Assembly (NCBI GenBank): GCA_017695015.1
Contig: JADIMD010000032.1
Coordinates: forward strand, 1 to 37,649
Source of the DNA: Candidatus Cryptobacteroides faecigallinarum
GTDB lineage: Bacteria > Bacteroidota > Bacteroidia > Bacteroidales > UBA932
DNA: 37,649 nucleotides
Reading direction: 5' to 3'
The translations under genes and the position numbers were made by a program. The notes beneath the pieces are model-generated. The model was not told where the DNA came from. It saw only the letters and a list, made by a program, of their open reading frames with translations, and made no database searches. Each line of letters begins with the position of its first letter. Position 1 is the first letter of the stretch. Below, one piece after another: positions 1 to 13,004 of this stretch.

Positions 1-30
1 TAATAATTCAGATTATAATAATTTCAGATT
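1..30. repeat. Short imperfect AT-rich direct repeat
   Basis: Two near-identical copies, 1-14 (TAATAATTCAGATT) and 16-30 (the same with one extra T), sit immediately downstream of the gyrB stop codon. They are direct, not inverted, so they do not form an obvious terminator hairpin. No function can be assigned. Confidence 0.45.
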
Positions 31-3886
<3,856 letters not shown>

Positions 3887-3887
3887 T

Positions 3888-6800
3888 TTAAAGCTGGCTT
3901 TCCTGCGCTCCAGCCGACTGTGATTCAATCAATTTCTCCAGTTTGGATATCCTCAGGTCCAGATTGTCCTTGACATCGTCAGGCTTGTCCGGATTGTATC
4001 CGTCGCGTACGCTTTCAAAGGTCGCCTTGGCCTGCTCGTAGTCGCCTGACTCTGCGAATGCATCCCCGAGGACGACGAAGGACTTGGCAAGCCAGTACTG
4101 CACTGGCGAATCGGACTCCGAGAAGGCATATACCTTCTCTTCGACCTTGGCGAAATCTCCCCTGTCGTAGCTGTCCTGAATGAGGAGATAGGCTGCTTCC
4201 GCACCGTATTCAGTAGATACCGCAGAAGAAAGCTTTTCAAGGAAAGGCAATGCCTCATCCCTGCGGCTCATTGCCATATAGGATTTCGCGGTGATGTACT
4301 CTGCTTCAGCCCTGAGGTCCTGCCCGACCCCTTCCCGGACGAAAGGCCCGGCATTGGCAACTGCTTCCATATACATCTTCCCTGCATAGGCGGAACGCAT
4401 CATCCCGATCTGCGCCGCATCGGCATTCTCCGGCATCAGGGCGATATCTTTCAGGAAGGAATATCCCTTGAATGCATCTGCATATCTCTGGAGTCCATAG
4501 GAAAGGACAGAATATCTGAGGGCGGCAATCTCCCTGAACGAACCTGACCCGTGCTCCATGACAACGGAATAGCGGTCACATGCCTGCTCCTTCCTTCCAA
4601 GCGACATCAGGGTCTCCCCAAGGTAAAATTCAGCCTCGTTGACCTTTGCCCCCGAAGGATAACGGGAAAGATAGGACTGGAGGGAAGCCAGGGCCTTTTC
4701 GTAGTTTCCTGAAAGGAAAATCTGCTCCGCCGCGTTATAGATCATGTCCTCCTTCTCCTGCTCGGTCTTCAGGGACGACATTCCCATCGAATCGATGTAG
4801 GCAAGGTAGCTCTCAGGGTCATTGCGGGACTGGTAAATCGTCTCTATGGCGGCGAGAGCATCTGAAGTGCTTTCCGACAGGGGCATCTGCTCCACCACCT
4901 GCCTGTAGTATGCCAGTGCCGCATCCATGTCATCCCTGTTTCTGGCGAGAGTGCCAAGCTCCACCAGGGCCTTCGACATGTACATGCTGTCCTTGACAGT
5001 CGTCAGCATATTTCCGAAACATTTCTCTGCATTCTGATCATTGCCGTCCGCAGCATATGCCCTGCCGAGCTCCAGCATGGCTTCAGGATAGTACGGAGAA
5101 GCCGGATCTGCCTGCTGCACAGGAGAAAGCAGTTTCACCTTTCCCTTTATGTCACCTGTCAGGCCACACGACATGGCAGCATAGTAATACGGATAGATGT
5201 CATCCTTGTCGAAATAGCCGTCGAGAACCTGCCTGTAGACTTCAAGGGCCGTCCTGTAATCCCTCTGCAGGAAGAAGCAGTCACCCCTGCGCAGAAGGGC
5301 CTCTTTCCTGAATGCCTCCGAGCCTGTACCGACATATTCCCCGAACCATTTGGCTGCCTCAGGATACATTCCCTGCTGGAAATAGCAGTAACCCATGCTG
5401 TATGGAATCAGGGGAGACTCATCCATCCCGTAAAGGGCTGATGTGTTGTACAGCTCTTTCAGGACAGTCATCGACTTGTCATACTGGCCGTCCCTGTAAT
5501 ATGCCTCCGCAAGCCAGAAACGGGACAGCTGGTTGAACATCTCCCTCCGGTCGGAATAGTATGCGGCTGCCCTCAGGCACGGAACGGCAGCTCTCCATGA
5601 CCCGTCGGACACCAGTTCATTCGCCCTGAGATAATTGGCTTTCATATAATTGGTCTTCATCACGGGATCCAGCTCCTCCACCTTGTCATAGGCCTCTACA
5701 GCAGATGCATAATCCCTGTTGCGCAATGCGCCTACCGCAATGTAGGAATATACCCTGTCCCCTCTTTTGAGGTCGGAATATTTCGTCAGATAACCGTCGA
5801 ACGCCGAGATGTCATTGTTGAGGTCGAAAGCCAGCTTGGCATAATTGTAATAGGCATCCTCGGCTATGACTGGATCGTATTCTGGCAATGACGCCTCCCT
5901 GAAAGCCTCCATCGCGGCGACCTTGTTCTTGAGCTGGATATAGCAGAAAGCCATCTGGTAGCTTGCTATCTGTCCGAGAGAATCCGTCCTCGATGTCATC
6001 TTCGAGAAATTGTCCGCTGCCCCGGCCCAGTCTTTCACCGCATACAGGACAGAGCCTGCATAGAAATAGTCGGTCCTGGTCTTCTCGCGTGACGAATCCG
6101 TTTCCATGTCATAATACTCCTTGGCGGATGCGGCATCTCCGAGCACAAGGAACGACTCTGAAATCAGCCTCGCAAGCTGGAGCCTCCTTTCAGACGGAAC
6201 AGAGTCCATCATCTCCGGACCGTTGGCAGTGACATACTGATAGTCCTTGTCCATGAAACGGCATTCAAGGATATAATAATTGGATATTTCAGCAAAACGG
6301 GCATCCTTGGCAGACTCGGAAAACCTTGCTGCCGCATCGGCGAATTTCTCCTGCTGGTAGAGGATATAGCCTGAAAAATACTGGGACGGGGCAGTGTAGT
6401 CCGAATAAGGCCTCGAAAGGACCTCGTCGAAACGCATCAGGGCACGGTCAAAGTTGCCGTTCTCGAGATCGCAATATGCCTTTCTGAAAAGGAACTCCGG
6501 CACCTGATGGCGGTAAAGCTGCCTGCGTGAGAGTATCTCCAGTACCTCGGACGCTCCCATATAATCCTGGTCGTCAAAGAGATTGAGCGCGTGCCTGAAC
6601 CTTATCTGCGGTATGAGCCCGGAATAAGGATACCTGGCAATGTAATCCTCCATCATGGTACGGTATCCGTCCCTGTCGAGACACACCGCACAGAGGACCA
6701 TGTAACCTCCTGCCTCAAAATCTCCGCTTTCTGAATAAAGCCGCGCAAAAATGGCTTCAGCCCTCTCGTACATGCCTCTCCTGTAGAGGTCATGGGCATA

Positions 6801-6932
6801 TCTGAAATCTTTTCTGTCCACAGCAGAAACGGCGGCGCCATATGATGCCGCTGCCGATGGGGTCTCCGATACAAGACCCGCCGCCAGCAGGATAACTGAA
6901 ACTGCTGCAGCCAAGAAACCCTGTCGTGTCAT
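3888..6932 (-). CDS. Large periplasmic tetratricopeptide-repeat protein
   Basis: A 1014-residue protein with an N-terminal signal sequence (hydrophobic AAAVSVILLAAGLV core, cleavage around residues 25-30). It is otherwise built from degenerate TPR units: recurrent A-x-x-x-F/Y helix pairs such as GMYERAEAIFARLY, YRTALEVYRQVL and GNYEKALASLQSYL from residue 50 to the C-terminus. No enzyme motif is visible. TPR arrays are protein-protein scaffolds, and several units resemble the YbgF/BamD-type envelope TPRs. The first in-frame ATG is at 6932; a TTG three bases upstream is unlikely to be the start. It is transcribed from a divergent promoter region shared with ftsE and is followed after one base by the plugless barrel gene, so an envelope scaffold or assembly partner for that barrel is a reasonable inference. 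Confidence 0.85.
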   Translation of the reverse strand: MTRQGFLAAAVSVILLAAGLVSETPSAAASYGAAVSAVDRKDFRYAHDLYRRGMYERAEAIFARLYSESGDFEAGGYMVLCAVCLDRDGYRTMMEDYIARYPYSGLIPQIRFRHALNLFDDQDYMGASEVLEILSRRQLYRHQVPEFLFRKAYCDLENGNFDRALMRFDEVLSRPYSDYTAPSQYFSGYILYQQEKFADAAARFSESAKDARFAEISNYYILECRFMDKDYQYVTANGPEMMDSVPSERRLQLARLISESFLVLGDAASAKEYYDMETDSSREKTRTDYFYAGSVLYAVKDWAGAADNFSKMTSRTDSLGQIASYQMAFCYIQLKNKVAAMEAFREASLPEYDPVIAEDAYYNYAKLAFDLNNDISAFDGYLTKYSDLKRGDRVYSYIAVGALRNRDYASAVEAYDKVEELDPVMKTNYMKANYLRANELVSDGSWRAAVPCLRAAAYYSDRREMFNQLSRFWLAEAYYRDGQYDKSMTVLKELYNTSALYGMDESPLIPYSMGYCYFQQGMYPEAAKWFGEYVGTGSEAFRKEALLRRGDCFFLQRDYRTALEVYRQVLDGYFDKDDIYPYYYAAMSCGLTGDIKGKVKLLSPVQQADPASPYYPEAMLELGRAYAADGNDQNAEKCFGNMLTTVKDSMYMSKALVELGTLARNRDDMDAALAYYRQVVEQMPLSESTSDALAAIETIYQSRNDPESYLAYIDSMGMSSLKTEQEKEDMIYNAAEQIFLSGNYEKALASLQSYLSRYPSGAKVNEAEFYLGETLMSLGRKEQACDRYSVVMEHGSGSFREIAALRYSVLSYGLQRYADAFKGYSFLKDIALMPENADAAQIGMMRSAYAGKMYMEAVANAGPFVREGVGQDLRAEAEYITAKSYMAMSRRDEALPFLEKLSSAVSTEYGAEAAYLLIQDSYDRGDFAKVEEKVYAFSESDSPVQYWLAKSFVVLGDAFAESGDYEQAKATFESVRDGYNPDKPDDVKDNLDLRISKLEKLIESQSAGAQESQL

Positions 6933-6948
6933 CAAATGAAAATTTTCG

Positions 6949-6982
6949 CAAATTTAGAAACTGTTTTGAATTTTCACCCAAA
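6949..6982 (-). promoter_or_regulatory. Promoter of the TPR/barrel operon
   Basis: The minus strand carries TAAATTTG (6956-6949), a full match to TAnnTTTG, with TTTG (6982-6979) 22 bases upstream as the -33 element. Predicted transcription starts near 6942, about 10 bases before ATG 6932. It interleaves with the oppositely oriented ftsE promoter. Confidence 0.65.
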
Positions 6983-7000
6983 AATAAATGCGTATATTTG
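6965..7000 (+). promoter_or_regulatory. Promoter of the ftsE-nth-antiporter-rluA operon
   Basis: The plus strand carries TATATTTG (6993-7000), a full match to TAnnTTTG, with TTTG at 6965-6968. The 24-base spacing is slightly long. Transcription would start near 7007, leaving an 18-base leader before ATG 7025. This argues against the upstream in-frame extension that begins at 6926. Confidence 0.6.
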
Positions 7001-7024
7001 TATGTTTTGTACAATTTTAATGAA

Positions 7025-7753
7025 ATGGAAGATAAAGTTCCTGTAATATCATTTTCGGACGCAGACATCCTCAACGGGGAAAACTGCGTGATATACGGGC
7101 TTGACATGAATGTATATCCGGGAGATTTCGTATATATAGTCGGGAAAGTCGGGACCGGCAAGACATCCATCATAAGGACAATGATAGCGGAGAACCCTCT
7201 CGGGAAAGGGAGAGGGACAGTGTGCGGCTACGACCTCGGGACAATCCGGGCCAAGGAAATTCCCTACCTCAGGAGGAAGCTCGGAGTCGTGTTCCAGGAT
7301 TTCCAGCTGCTTATGGACAGGAGTGTCGAGGAGAACCTCGCCTTCGTGCTGAAAGCCACAGGCTGGAAAGAGGGAGCTTCTTTCTACCGCAGGATCGAGG
7401 AGGTGCTTGATGCGGTGGGGATGGCACACAAGGCCCACAAGATGCCGCACCAGCTTTCCGGAGGAGAGCAGCAGAGGATAGCCATAGCAAGATCCATTCT
7501 GAACAGCCCTGAAGTGATAATAGCCGACGAGCCCACAGGCAACCTCGACCCTGAGACCGCCGACGGGATAATGCAGCTCCTGCGCCGCATCAACAGCGAC
7601 AAGGGAACGGCGATAGTCATGGTGACACACAACATGAACATCTGCCAGAAATACATCGGAAGGCTGTTTGTCTGCAAAGACGAATCCTGCCAGGAGGTGA
7701 AGGACGAGGAGGTCATCGACCTCTCTTTCGGGGAGCTTGACATAAACATTTGA
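7025..7753 (+). CDS. ftsE: FtsE-like cell-division ABC transporter ATP-binding protein
   Basis: A 242-residue ABC ATPase. Visible motifs in order: Walker A GKVGTGKTS (40-48), Q-loop VFQDFQLL (Q91), signature LSGGEQ (144-149), Walker B VIIADE (164-169) followed by PTGNLDP, and switch histidine VTHN (H202). The GYDLG...IPYLRRKLGVVFQDFQLL segment is characteristic of FtsE, which pairs with the membrane protein FtsX to control peptidoglycan hydrolases at division. In-frame sequence extends upstream to 6926, but that stretch overlaps the promoter and lacks conservation, so ATG 7025 is preferred. No ftsX lies beside it in this window. A LolD-type lipoprotein exporter ATPase is the main alternative; the motif context favours FtsE. 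nth follows after 7 bases. Confidence 0.85.
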   Translation: MEDKVPVISFSDADILNGENCVIYGLDMNVYPGDFVYIVGKVGTGKTSIIRTMIAENPLGKGRGTVCGYDLGTIRAKEIPYLRRKLGVVFQDFQLLMDRSVEENLAFVLKATGWKEGASFYRRIEEVLDAVGMAHKAHKMPHQLSGGEQQRIAIARSILNSPEVIIADEPTGNLDPETADGIMQLLRRINSDKGTAIVMVTHNMNICQKYIGRLFVCKDESCQEVKDEEVIDLSFGELDINI

Positions 7754-7760
7754 CAGAAAG

Positions 7761-8405
7761 ATGAATAGAGACGAAAGATATTCCAATATAATACGCTGGT
7801 TCAGCGACAACATGCCCGTTGCAGAGACAGAGCTGCAGTACGACTCCCCTTTCCATCTGCTTATTGCGGTGATACTTTCCGCACAATGCACAGACAGGAG
7901 GGTGAACATGTACACCCCAGCCATTTTCGAGAGATTCCCAGACCCTCAGTCGCTTGCCGATGCATCATTCGAAGAAGTGTACGGACTTATCAAATCCATC
8001 ACATTCCCCAACAACAAGGCCAGGAACCTCATCGGGATGGCAAGGACCCTGCTTGACGATTTCGGAGGCAATGTCCCGTCAGACACAGAGGAACTCGTGA
8101 AGCTTCCAGGAGTAGGACGCAAGACCGCCAATGTGATTGCGTCTGTAGTATATGACAAGCCGGTAATCGCCGTGGACACGCATGTATTCAGGGTATCACG
8201 GAGGATCGGACTTTCCGACGGGGAGACAGTCGAGAAGGTGGAGAAAGACCTGACAGGCTCGATACCTGAGCATCTGCGTGCAAAAGCACACCACTGGCTC
8301 ATCCTCCACGGAAGATATGTCTGCACTGCCAGGAAGCCGAAATGCGGAGAATGCGGAGTACGGGAATGGTGCAGGCAGTATGCCGAAGAAAATACAGTCA
8401 TCTAA
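7761..8405 (+). CDS. nth: Endonuclease III, DNA glycosylase/AP lyase
   Basis: A 214-residue base-excision repair enzyme that removes oxidised pyrimidines and cleaves abasic sites by beta-elimination. The helix-hairpin-helix LPGVGRKTANV (115-125) contains the catalytic lysine (K121), and VDTHV supplies the catalytic aspartate (D139). The C-terminus carries a textbook 4Fe-4S loop with spacing C-x6-C-x2-C-x5-C (C188, C195, C198, C204). Length and motif order are normal and no residue is missing. It is second in a plus-strand operon, 7 bases after ftsE and 21 bases before the antiporter; the neighbours are not repair genes, so the operon looks like generic housekeeping packing. Confidence 0.97.
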   Translation: MNRDERYSNIIRWFSDNMPVAETELQYDSPFHLLIAVILSAQCTDRRVNMYTPAIFERFPDPQSLADASFEEVYGLIKSITFPNNKARNLIGMARTLLDDFGGNVPSDTEELVKLPGVGRKTANVIASVVYDKPVIAVDTHVFRVSRRIGLSDGETVEKVEKDLTGSIPEHLRAKAHHWLILHGRYVCTARKPKCGECGVREWCRQYAEENTVI

Positions 8406-8426
8406 AAAACTGAAAAAAACAGCCTT

Positions 8427-9905
8427 ATGATATATTTTACTTCAGAGAACCTGCTTTTCATAGGTTCCATATTGATTTTCGTCAGCATTCTCATCAGCAA
8501 GGTCGGCTACAAGTTCGGTCTTCCTGCATTGCTGCTCTTCCTTTTTGCAGGGATGCTCTTCGGTAGCGACGGGCTCGGTCTGGAATTCGACAATGTCCGC
8601 CAGGCACAGTTCGTCGGCATGGCAGCACTCTGCGTAATCCTGTTTACTGGAGGAATGGAAACCAAGATACGGGAAATCCAGCCTGTTCTCGGACCCGGAC
8701 TTGTGCTTTCGACAGTGGGTGTGGTGCTGACTACAGCGCTGACAGGAGCATTCATATATATGCTGTCCTGCTGGGACCAGGTGCCATTCGCCCTGCCTTT
8801 TGTGACCTGCTTTCTCCTTGCGGCGACCATGTCCTCTACTGACTCTGCCGCCGTATTCAACCTGCTAAGGGGCAAGAACATACACCTGAAACACAACCTC
8901 AAGCCTACACTTGAGCTGGAAAGCGGAAGCAACGATCCGATGGCATACATCCTGACCATAATGCTGATACAGATAGCAGGCGAGGTCACTTCTCCGAATG
9001 CAGACATCAGCGCATGGCATCTGATCACAGAGGCTCTCTGGATTCTGGTACAGCAGTTCGGGATAGGTGCAGCGGTGGGAGTGCTGATGGGTTATGCCGC
9101 AGTATGGGTCATCAACAAGATCAACCTCAACAACACCCCTCTCTATGCAATAATGCTCCTGAGCATGGTGTTTTTCACCTTCTCCATCACGGGATTCCTC
9201 AACGGGAACGGCTACCTCGCCGTCTACATCGCAGGTATCATCATAGGCAACCACAAGATCACCAACAGGACCCAGATTGCTTCATTCCTCGACGGGCTGA
9301 CATGGCTGATGCAGATAGGAATGTTCCTCACCCTCGGTCTTCTGGTCAATCCGGGCGACATGCTCAAGCTTGCCCCGATGGCACTGCTGATCGGAGTGTT
9401 CATGATGCTCGTGGCAAGACCGGCCAGCGTGTTCCTGTCCCTGCTCCCTTTCAGGAAAATCAATATCAGGTCCAAGATATTCATCTCGTGGGTAGGTCTC
9501 AGGGGCGCCGTACCGATAATCTTCGCCACATATCCTGTAGTGGATGGAATTCCTGGATCTGACCAGATATTCAACATCGTATTCTTCATCACATTGCTGT
9601 CGCTTGTCATCCAGGGCTCATCCATCCCGAGCGTAGCTTCCTGGCTGAAACTCAACGATACTGCCCCAGTAGAAGACGACAAGTTCGGGGTAGAGATCCC
9701 GGAAGAGGCAGGGAAATTGGTGGAAATCACCCTTACCCAGGACTCTCTCCTGCATGGAGACACTCTCAAGGAGCTCCAGCTGCCTGACGGGATGCTGGTG
9801 ATGATGATAAAGAGAGACGGAAAGTTCCTCGTGCCTAACGGCAGGGTAAAACTGAAAGACGGAGACAGGCTGCTGATCATTTCAGACCATATAGACGAGC
9901 CGTAA
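8427..9905 (+). CDS. K+/H+ antiporter, CPA1 family, NhaP2/CvrA type
   Basis: A 492-residue inner-membrane antiporter. About 12 hydrophobic segments span residues 5-400, including the family signatures MSSTDSAAVF (135-144, ion-binding D139) and LELESGSNDPMAY (162-174, N169-D170). The tail from about residue 420 is a soluble TrkA-C (RCK_C) domain (VEITLTQDSLLHG...KLKDGDRLLIISD), which in this family binds a regulatory ligand. The whole is the arrangement of NhaP2/CvrA, which exports K+ in exchange for protons. Na+/H+ exchange cannot be excluded from sequence. It ends 4 bases before the pseudouridine synthase gene. A TrkH K+ importer is encoded elsewhere in the window at 21175-22629. Confidence 0.92.
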   Translation: MIYFTSENLLFIGSILIFVSILISKVGYKFGLPALLLFLFAGMLFGSDGLGLEFDNVRQAQFVGMAALCVILFTGGMETKIREIQPVLGPGLVLSTVGVVLTTALTGAFIYMLSCWDQVPFALPFVTCFLLAATMSSTDSAAVFNLLRGKNIHLKHNLKPTLELESGSNDPMAYILTIMLIQIAGEVTSPNADISAWHLITEALWILVQQFGIGAAVGVLMGYAAVWVINKINLNNTPLYAIMLLSMVFFTFSITGFLNGNGYLAVYIAGIIIGNHKITNRTQIASFLDGLTWLMQIGMFLTLGLLVNPGDMLKLAPMALLIGVFMMLVARPASVFLSLLPFRKINIRSKIFISWVGLRGAVPIIFATYPVVDGIPGSDQIFNIVFFITLLSLVIQGSSIPSVASWLKLNDTAPVEDDKFGVEIPEEAGKLVEITLTQDSLLHGDTLKELQLPDGMLVMMIKRDGKFLVPNGRVKLKDGDRLLIISDHIDEP

Positions 9906-9909
9906 ACAG

Positions 9910-11325
9910 ATGTCCCGGAAATTCACCTATCCGTTCAGATATGATCCCGCTCCTGAAGTGAAGGCTGCAGCTGCCGTGACACTGGAGCATATCGATTCTA
10001 CCCCGTGGCTGAGGGAAGCCGCAGGGGAAGGGAAAATGTTCGGTGTGCTTATCGTCGAGCCGGAAGAAGGCGGCATCGGATACGATGAAGGGCTGATGCA
10101 CCGTCTCCCTGACGGGAAATGCTTTATAGCGGCATTCTCGGGCAATATCGGGGAAATGAATCTGATAGAAGGGTTCGTTCCTCCCGTGTTCGATCTGCTG
10201 GACCCGAAAGGCTATTTCAAGACTGAGGAAGCCAGGATAAATGCTGTCGGCAGGGAAATAGCCGCCATTGAATCAGGGGAAATCTGCAGCGGAGACATCA
10301 CGGAAGCCCTCGGGGAGCTCAGGCAAAAGAGGAAAACAATGTCGGACTCCCTTCAGAAATGGATTTTCAGCAGCTACAGGGTACACAACGGATCACGAGA
10401 AGAAAAAAGCATATCTGAAATATTCGAAATGAAAGGGCTCGTCCCTCCCGGAGGTACAGGAGACTGCGCCGCTCCGAAACTTTTAGACTATGCATTCACC
10501 CACGGGCTAAGACCTGTCAGCATGGGAGAATTCTGGTACTGCGCAGACAGCGGTCTGGGAACATCCGGCACAGAGAAAAAGGTCAAAGGGGAATTCTACC
10601 CGTCCTGCAGCAGCAAATGCGGACCACTGCTGAGATGGATGCTTCAGGGTGTGGATACGGACAATCCATACGGATTTGATGACAGCACCGTCCCTGCGAT
10701 ATTGTGGGAGGACAGCTCGCTGATGGTGGTCGACAAACCTGCCGGAATGCTGTGTGTCCCTGGCAAGGACGGGCAGATATCCATGGTGGAAAGGCTGCCA
10801 CAGCCATGTTTCGCAGTCCACAGGCTCGACATGGACACCTCCGGAGTAATACTGACGGCCAAGACGCTCAGGGCGCAGTCCACACTGAGGAAACAATTCG
10901 AGGCAAGGGAGGTCAGCAAAAGTTATGTCGCAGTTGTCGAGAACAGGACTGGGCTGACCGAGGGACAGACCGGTACGATATCCCTGCCGATGCGCCCCGA
11001 CATTGAAGACAGGCCAAGACAGATTGTGGATTTCACATACGGGAAAGAAGCCGTGACCGAATATTCGGTGCTCTGGAGCAATGCCGCGAATTCCGGCCAG
11101 GACGGGAAGGCGCTTGCCATAGTCAGGTTCAAGCCTCTGACAGGCAGGACACACCAGCTGAGGGTACATGCAGCCGCAGGTCTCGGCTGCCCCATCCTCG
11201 GAGACATTCTGTATGGGGGAACATATTACCGCAGGCTGTGTCTTCACGCGGAAAGCATCAGCTTCCTGCATCCATTGACAGAAGAACGGATGAGTTTTTC
11301 AGTGCCTCATCCGTTCACAATATAA
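9910..11325 (+). CDS. RluA-family RNA pseudouridine synthase with long N-terminal extension
   Basis: A 471-residue enzyme. The catalytic domain occupies about 263-471 and shows VVDKPAGMLCVPG (273-285), the active-site motif HRLDMDTSGV with catalytic D307, and LTGRTHQLRVH. It converts uridine to pseudouridine in rRNA or tRNA. The first ~260 residues are an extra domain absent from short RluA proteins. It contains a conserved-looking block GLVPPGGTGDCAAPKLLDYA (176-195) followed by GEFWY and a C-x-x-x-C pair (PSCSSKC). Similar extensions occur in some RluA relatives of other phyla, as far as I recall, with no established function. It is the last gene of the operon, and its stop abuts the fhs stop on the other strand. 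The target RNA site is not predictable. Confidence 0.9.
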   Translation: MSRKFTYPFRYDPAPEVKAAAAVTLEHIDSTPWLREAAGEGKMFGVLIVEPEEGGIGYDEGLMHRLPDGKCFIAAFSGNIGEMNLIEGFVPPVFDLLDPKGYFKTEEARINAVGREIAAIESGEICSGDITEALGELRQKRKTMSDSLQKWIFSSYRVHNGSREEKSISEIFEMKGLVPPGGTGDCAAPKLLDYAFTHGLRPVSMGEFWYCADSGLGTSGTEKKVKGEFYPSCSSKCGPLLRWMLQGVDTDNPYGFDDSTVPAILWEDSSLMVVDKPAGMLCVPGKDGQISMVERLPQPCFAVHRLDMDTSGVILTAKTLRAQSTLRKQFEAREVSKSYVAVVENRTGLTEGQTGTISLPMRPDIEDRPRQIVDFTYGKEAVTEYSVLWSNAANSGQDGKALAIVRFKPLTGRTHQLRVHAAAGLGCPILGDILYGGTYYRRLCLHAESISFLHPLTEERMSFSVPHPFTI

Positions 11326-12993
11326 TCAGCTCAATCCTTCAATCTCCCCGTCTACAATGTCGATATGCAGGGCCTGTGGATTTTTCGGAAGTCCCGGCAT
11401 CCTGATGATGTCACCTGCAATGGCGACTATCATTTCCGCCCCCGCGTTGATGACTATATCCTTGATGCTGAAGTTGAAACCTTCCGGAGCCCCGTATTTG
11501 GCGCTGTCCTGTGAGAAGGAATACTGTGTCTTGGCTATACATACCGGGAGATGCGAAAGCCCCATCTCGTTGACCTTTCTGATCTTGTCCCTTGCTTTCT
11601 TGCCGATGGACACGGAGCCTGCATGGTAGATGTTCTTGGCAATGCACTCTATCTTTGACTCAATGCTCTGGTCATCCTCATATGTGTAACTGAGAGGTCC
11701 AGAAGGATGGTTTTCCACTGTCTCGACCACAAGTCTTGCAAGCTCTTCCGCACCCTTGCCCCCTTCGCAGAAAGCGTTGTTGACAGCGAAGCCGACCCCT
11801 GCCTGTGCGCAATGTTCCCTGACGATGTCAATCTCTTCTTCAGTATCGGAAGAATACCTGTTGAAACATACCACAACCGTCTGTCCGAATGCCTGCAGAT
11901 TCCTGATATGCCTGTCGAGATTGGCAAATCCCCTGCGCAGCCCTTCCGGATCAGGAGCGTCTATCTTGTCTTCGGGAACGAAGCCGTGCATCTTCAATCC
12001 CCTTAACGATGCCACCAGCACTGTGAGATCCGGCTTCAGACCGCTCTTTCTGCATTTAATGTTGAAGAACTTCTCCGCTCCGAGATCAGCCCCGAATCCA
12101 GCTTCGGTCACTGTGTATTCCCCGAATGTCATCGCCATCTTCGTGGCAATCAGCGAATTGCATCCGTGGGCGATATTGGCGAAAGGTCCTCCGTGTACAA
12201 AAGCAGGAGTTCCCTCCGTAGTCTGCACGAGATTCGGATGTATCGCATCCTTCAGCAGGACAGTGATTGCGCCTGCCACTCCGAGATCCTTGACAGTAAA
12301 TGGCTTGTCATCAAATGTGACCCCAAGGATGATGTTCTCTATCCTTCTGCGCATGTCATCCAGTCCGGAAGACAGGCAGAGAATGGCCATGAGTTCGGAA
12401 GCAGGAGTGATGTCAAAGCCTGTCTGGCGTGTGATGCCGTTGGTCCTAGGACCGAGACCTTCCACAATATCCCTTAACGAACGGTCATTGACATCCAGCA
12501 CCCTTTTCCAGAGGATTTCTTTCAGGGCAAAGCCCTCGCTCTGGTGCTGATAGAGGTAATTGTCAAGCAAGGCTGCAATCATGTTATGCGCCGAAGTGAC
12601 GGCATGGAAATCACCCGTGAAATGGAGATTTATCTTGTCCATCGGCATGATCTGGGCATAGCCGCCTCCTGCCGCTCCGCCCTTGAGACCGAAACAAGGC
12701 CCGAGAGAAGGCTCTCTCAATGCCACTATCGCCTTCTTGCCGATTCTGTTGAGTCCGAGAGCCAGTCCCACGGACACAGTTGTCTTGCCTATCCCGGCCT
12801 TGGTCGCAGTAATCGCGGTGACAAGAATCAGCCTGTGCTTCCCGATCTTCTCTTCATCCATCAGCGACTCAGGCACTTTAGCCATATAGTGACCGTACTG
12901 TTCCAGCATGTCCTGAGGTATGCCGGTCTCTTCCGCGACCTCAGTGATTTTCTTCATTCTGATGCTTCTTGCTATTTCAATGTCAGATTTCAT
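11326..12993 (-). CDS. fhs: Formate-tetrahydrofolate ligase
   Basis: A 555-residue ligase that makes 10-formyl-THF from formate, THF and ATP, feeding one-carbon metabolism. The ATP-binding loop reads [11 protein letters not shown] (62-72), followed by REPSLGP (93-99), [12 protein letters not shown] and [16 protein letters not shown] (122-137), all hallmark FTHFS sequence. Length is normal. The loop differs from the textbook TPTPAGEGKTT at two positions, but the lysine and threonines needed for phosphate contact are kept. It starts 11 bases downstream of rmuC on the same strand and is probably co-transcribed with it. The gene ends exactly against the convergent pseudouridine synthase gene with no intergenic base. 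Confidence 0.97.
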   Translation of the reverse strand: MKSDIEIARSIRMKKITEVAEETGIPQDMLEQYGHYMAKVPESLMDEEKIGKHRLILVTAITATKAGIGKTTVSVGLALGLNRIGKKAIVALREPSLGPCFGLKGGAAGGGYAQIMPMDKINLHFTGDFHAVTSAHNMIAALLDNYLYQHQSEGFALKEILWKRVLDVNDRSLRDIVEGLGPRTNGITRQTGFDITPASELMAILCLSSGLDDMRRRIENIILGVTFDDKPFTVKDLGVAGAITVLLKDAIHPNLVQTTEGTPAFVHGGPFANIAHGCNSLIATKMAMTFGEYTVTEAGFGADLGAEKFFNIKCRKSGLKPDLTVLVASLRGLKMHGFVPEDKIDAPDPEGLRRGFANLDRHIRNLQAFGQTVVVCFNRYSSDTEEEIDIVREHCAQAGVGFAVNNAFCEGGKGAEELARLVVETVENHPSGPLSYTYEDDQSIESKIECIAKNIYHAGSVSIGKKARDKIRKVNEMGLSHLPVCIAKTQYSFSQDSAKYGAPEGFNFSIKDIVINAGAEMIVAIAGDIIRMPGLPKNPQALHIDIVDGEIEGLS

Positions 12994-13004
12994 ATCCTGT
13001 CCGT

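Noticed and set aside
6926..7024. 33-residue N-terminal extension of FtsE
   Set aside because: It overlaps the promoter boxes, and ABC ATPases of this family begin near residue M at 7025.
7761..8405. MutY instead of endonuclease III
   Set aside because: Length of 214 residues, the VDTHV motif and the absence of the MutY C-terminal NUDIX-like domain identify Nth.
11756..12550. 264-residue plus-strand open frame opposite fhs
   Set aside because: Ser/Pro-rich translation typical of an antisense frame; fhs is unambiguous.
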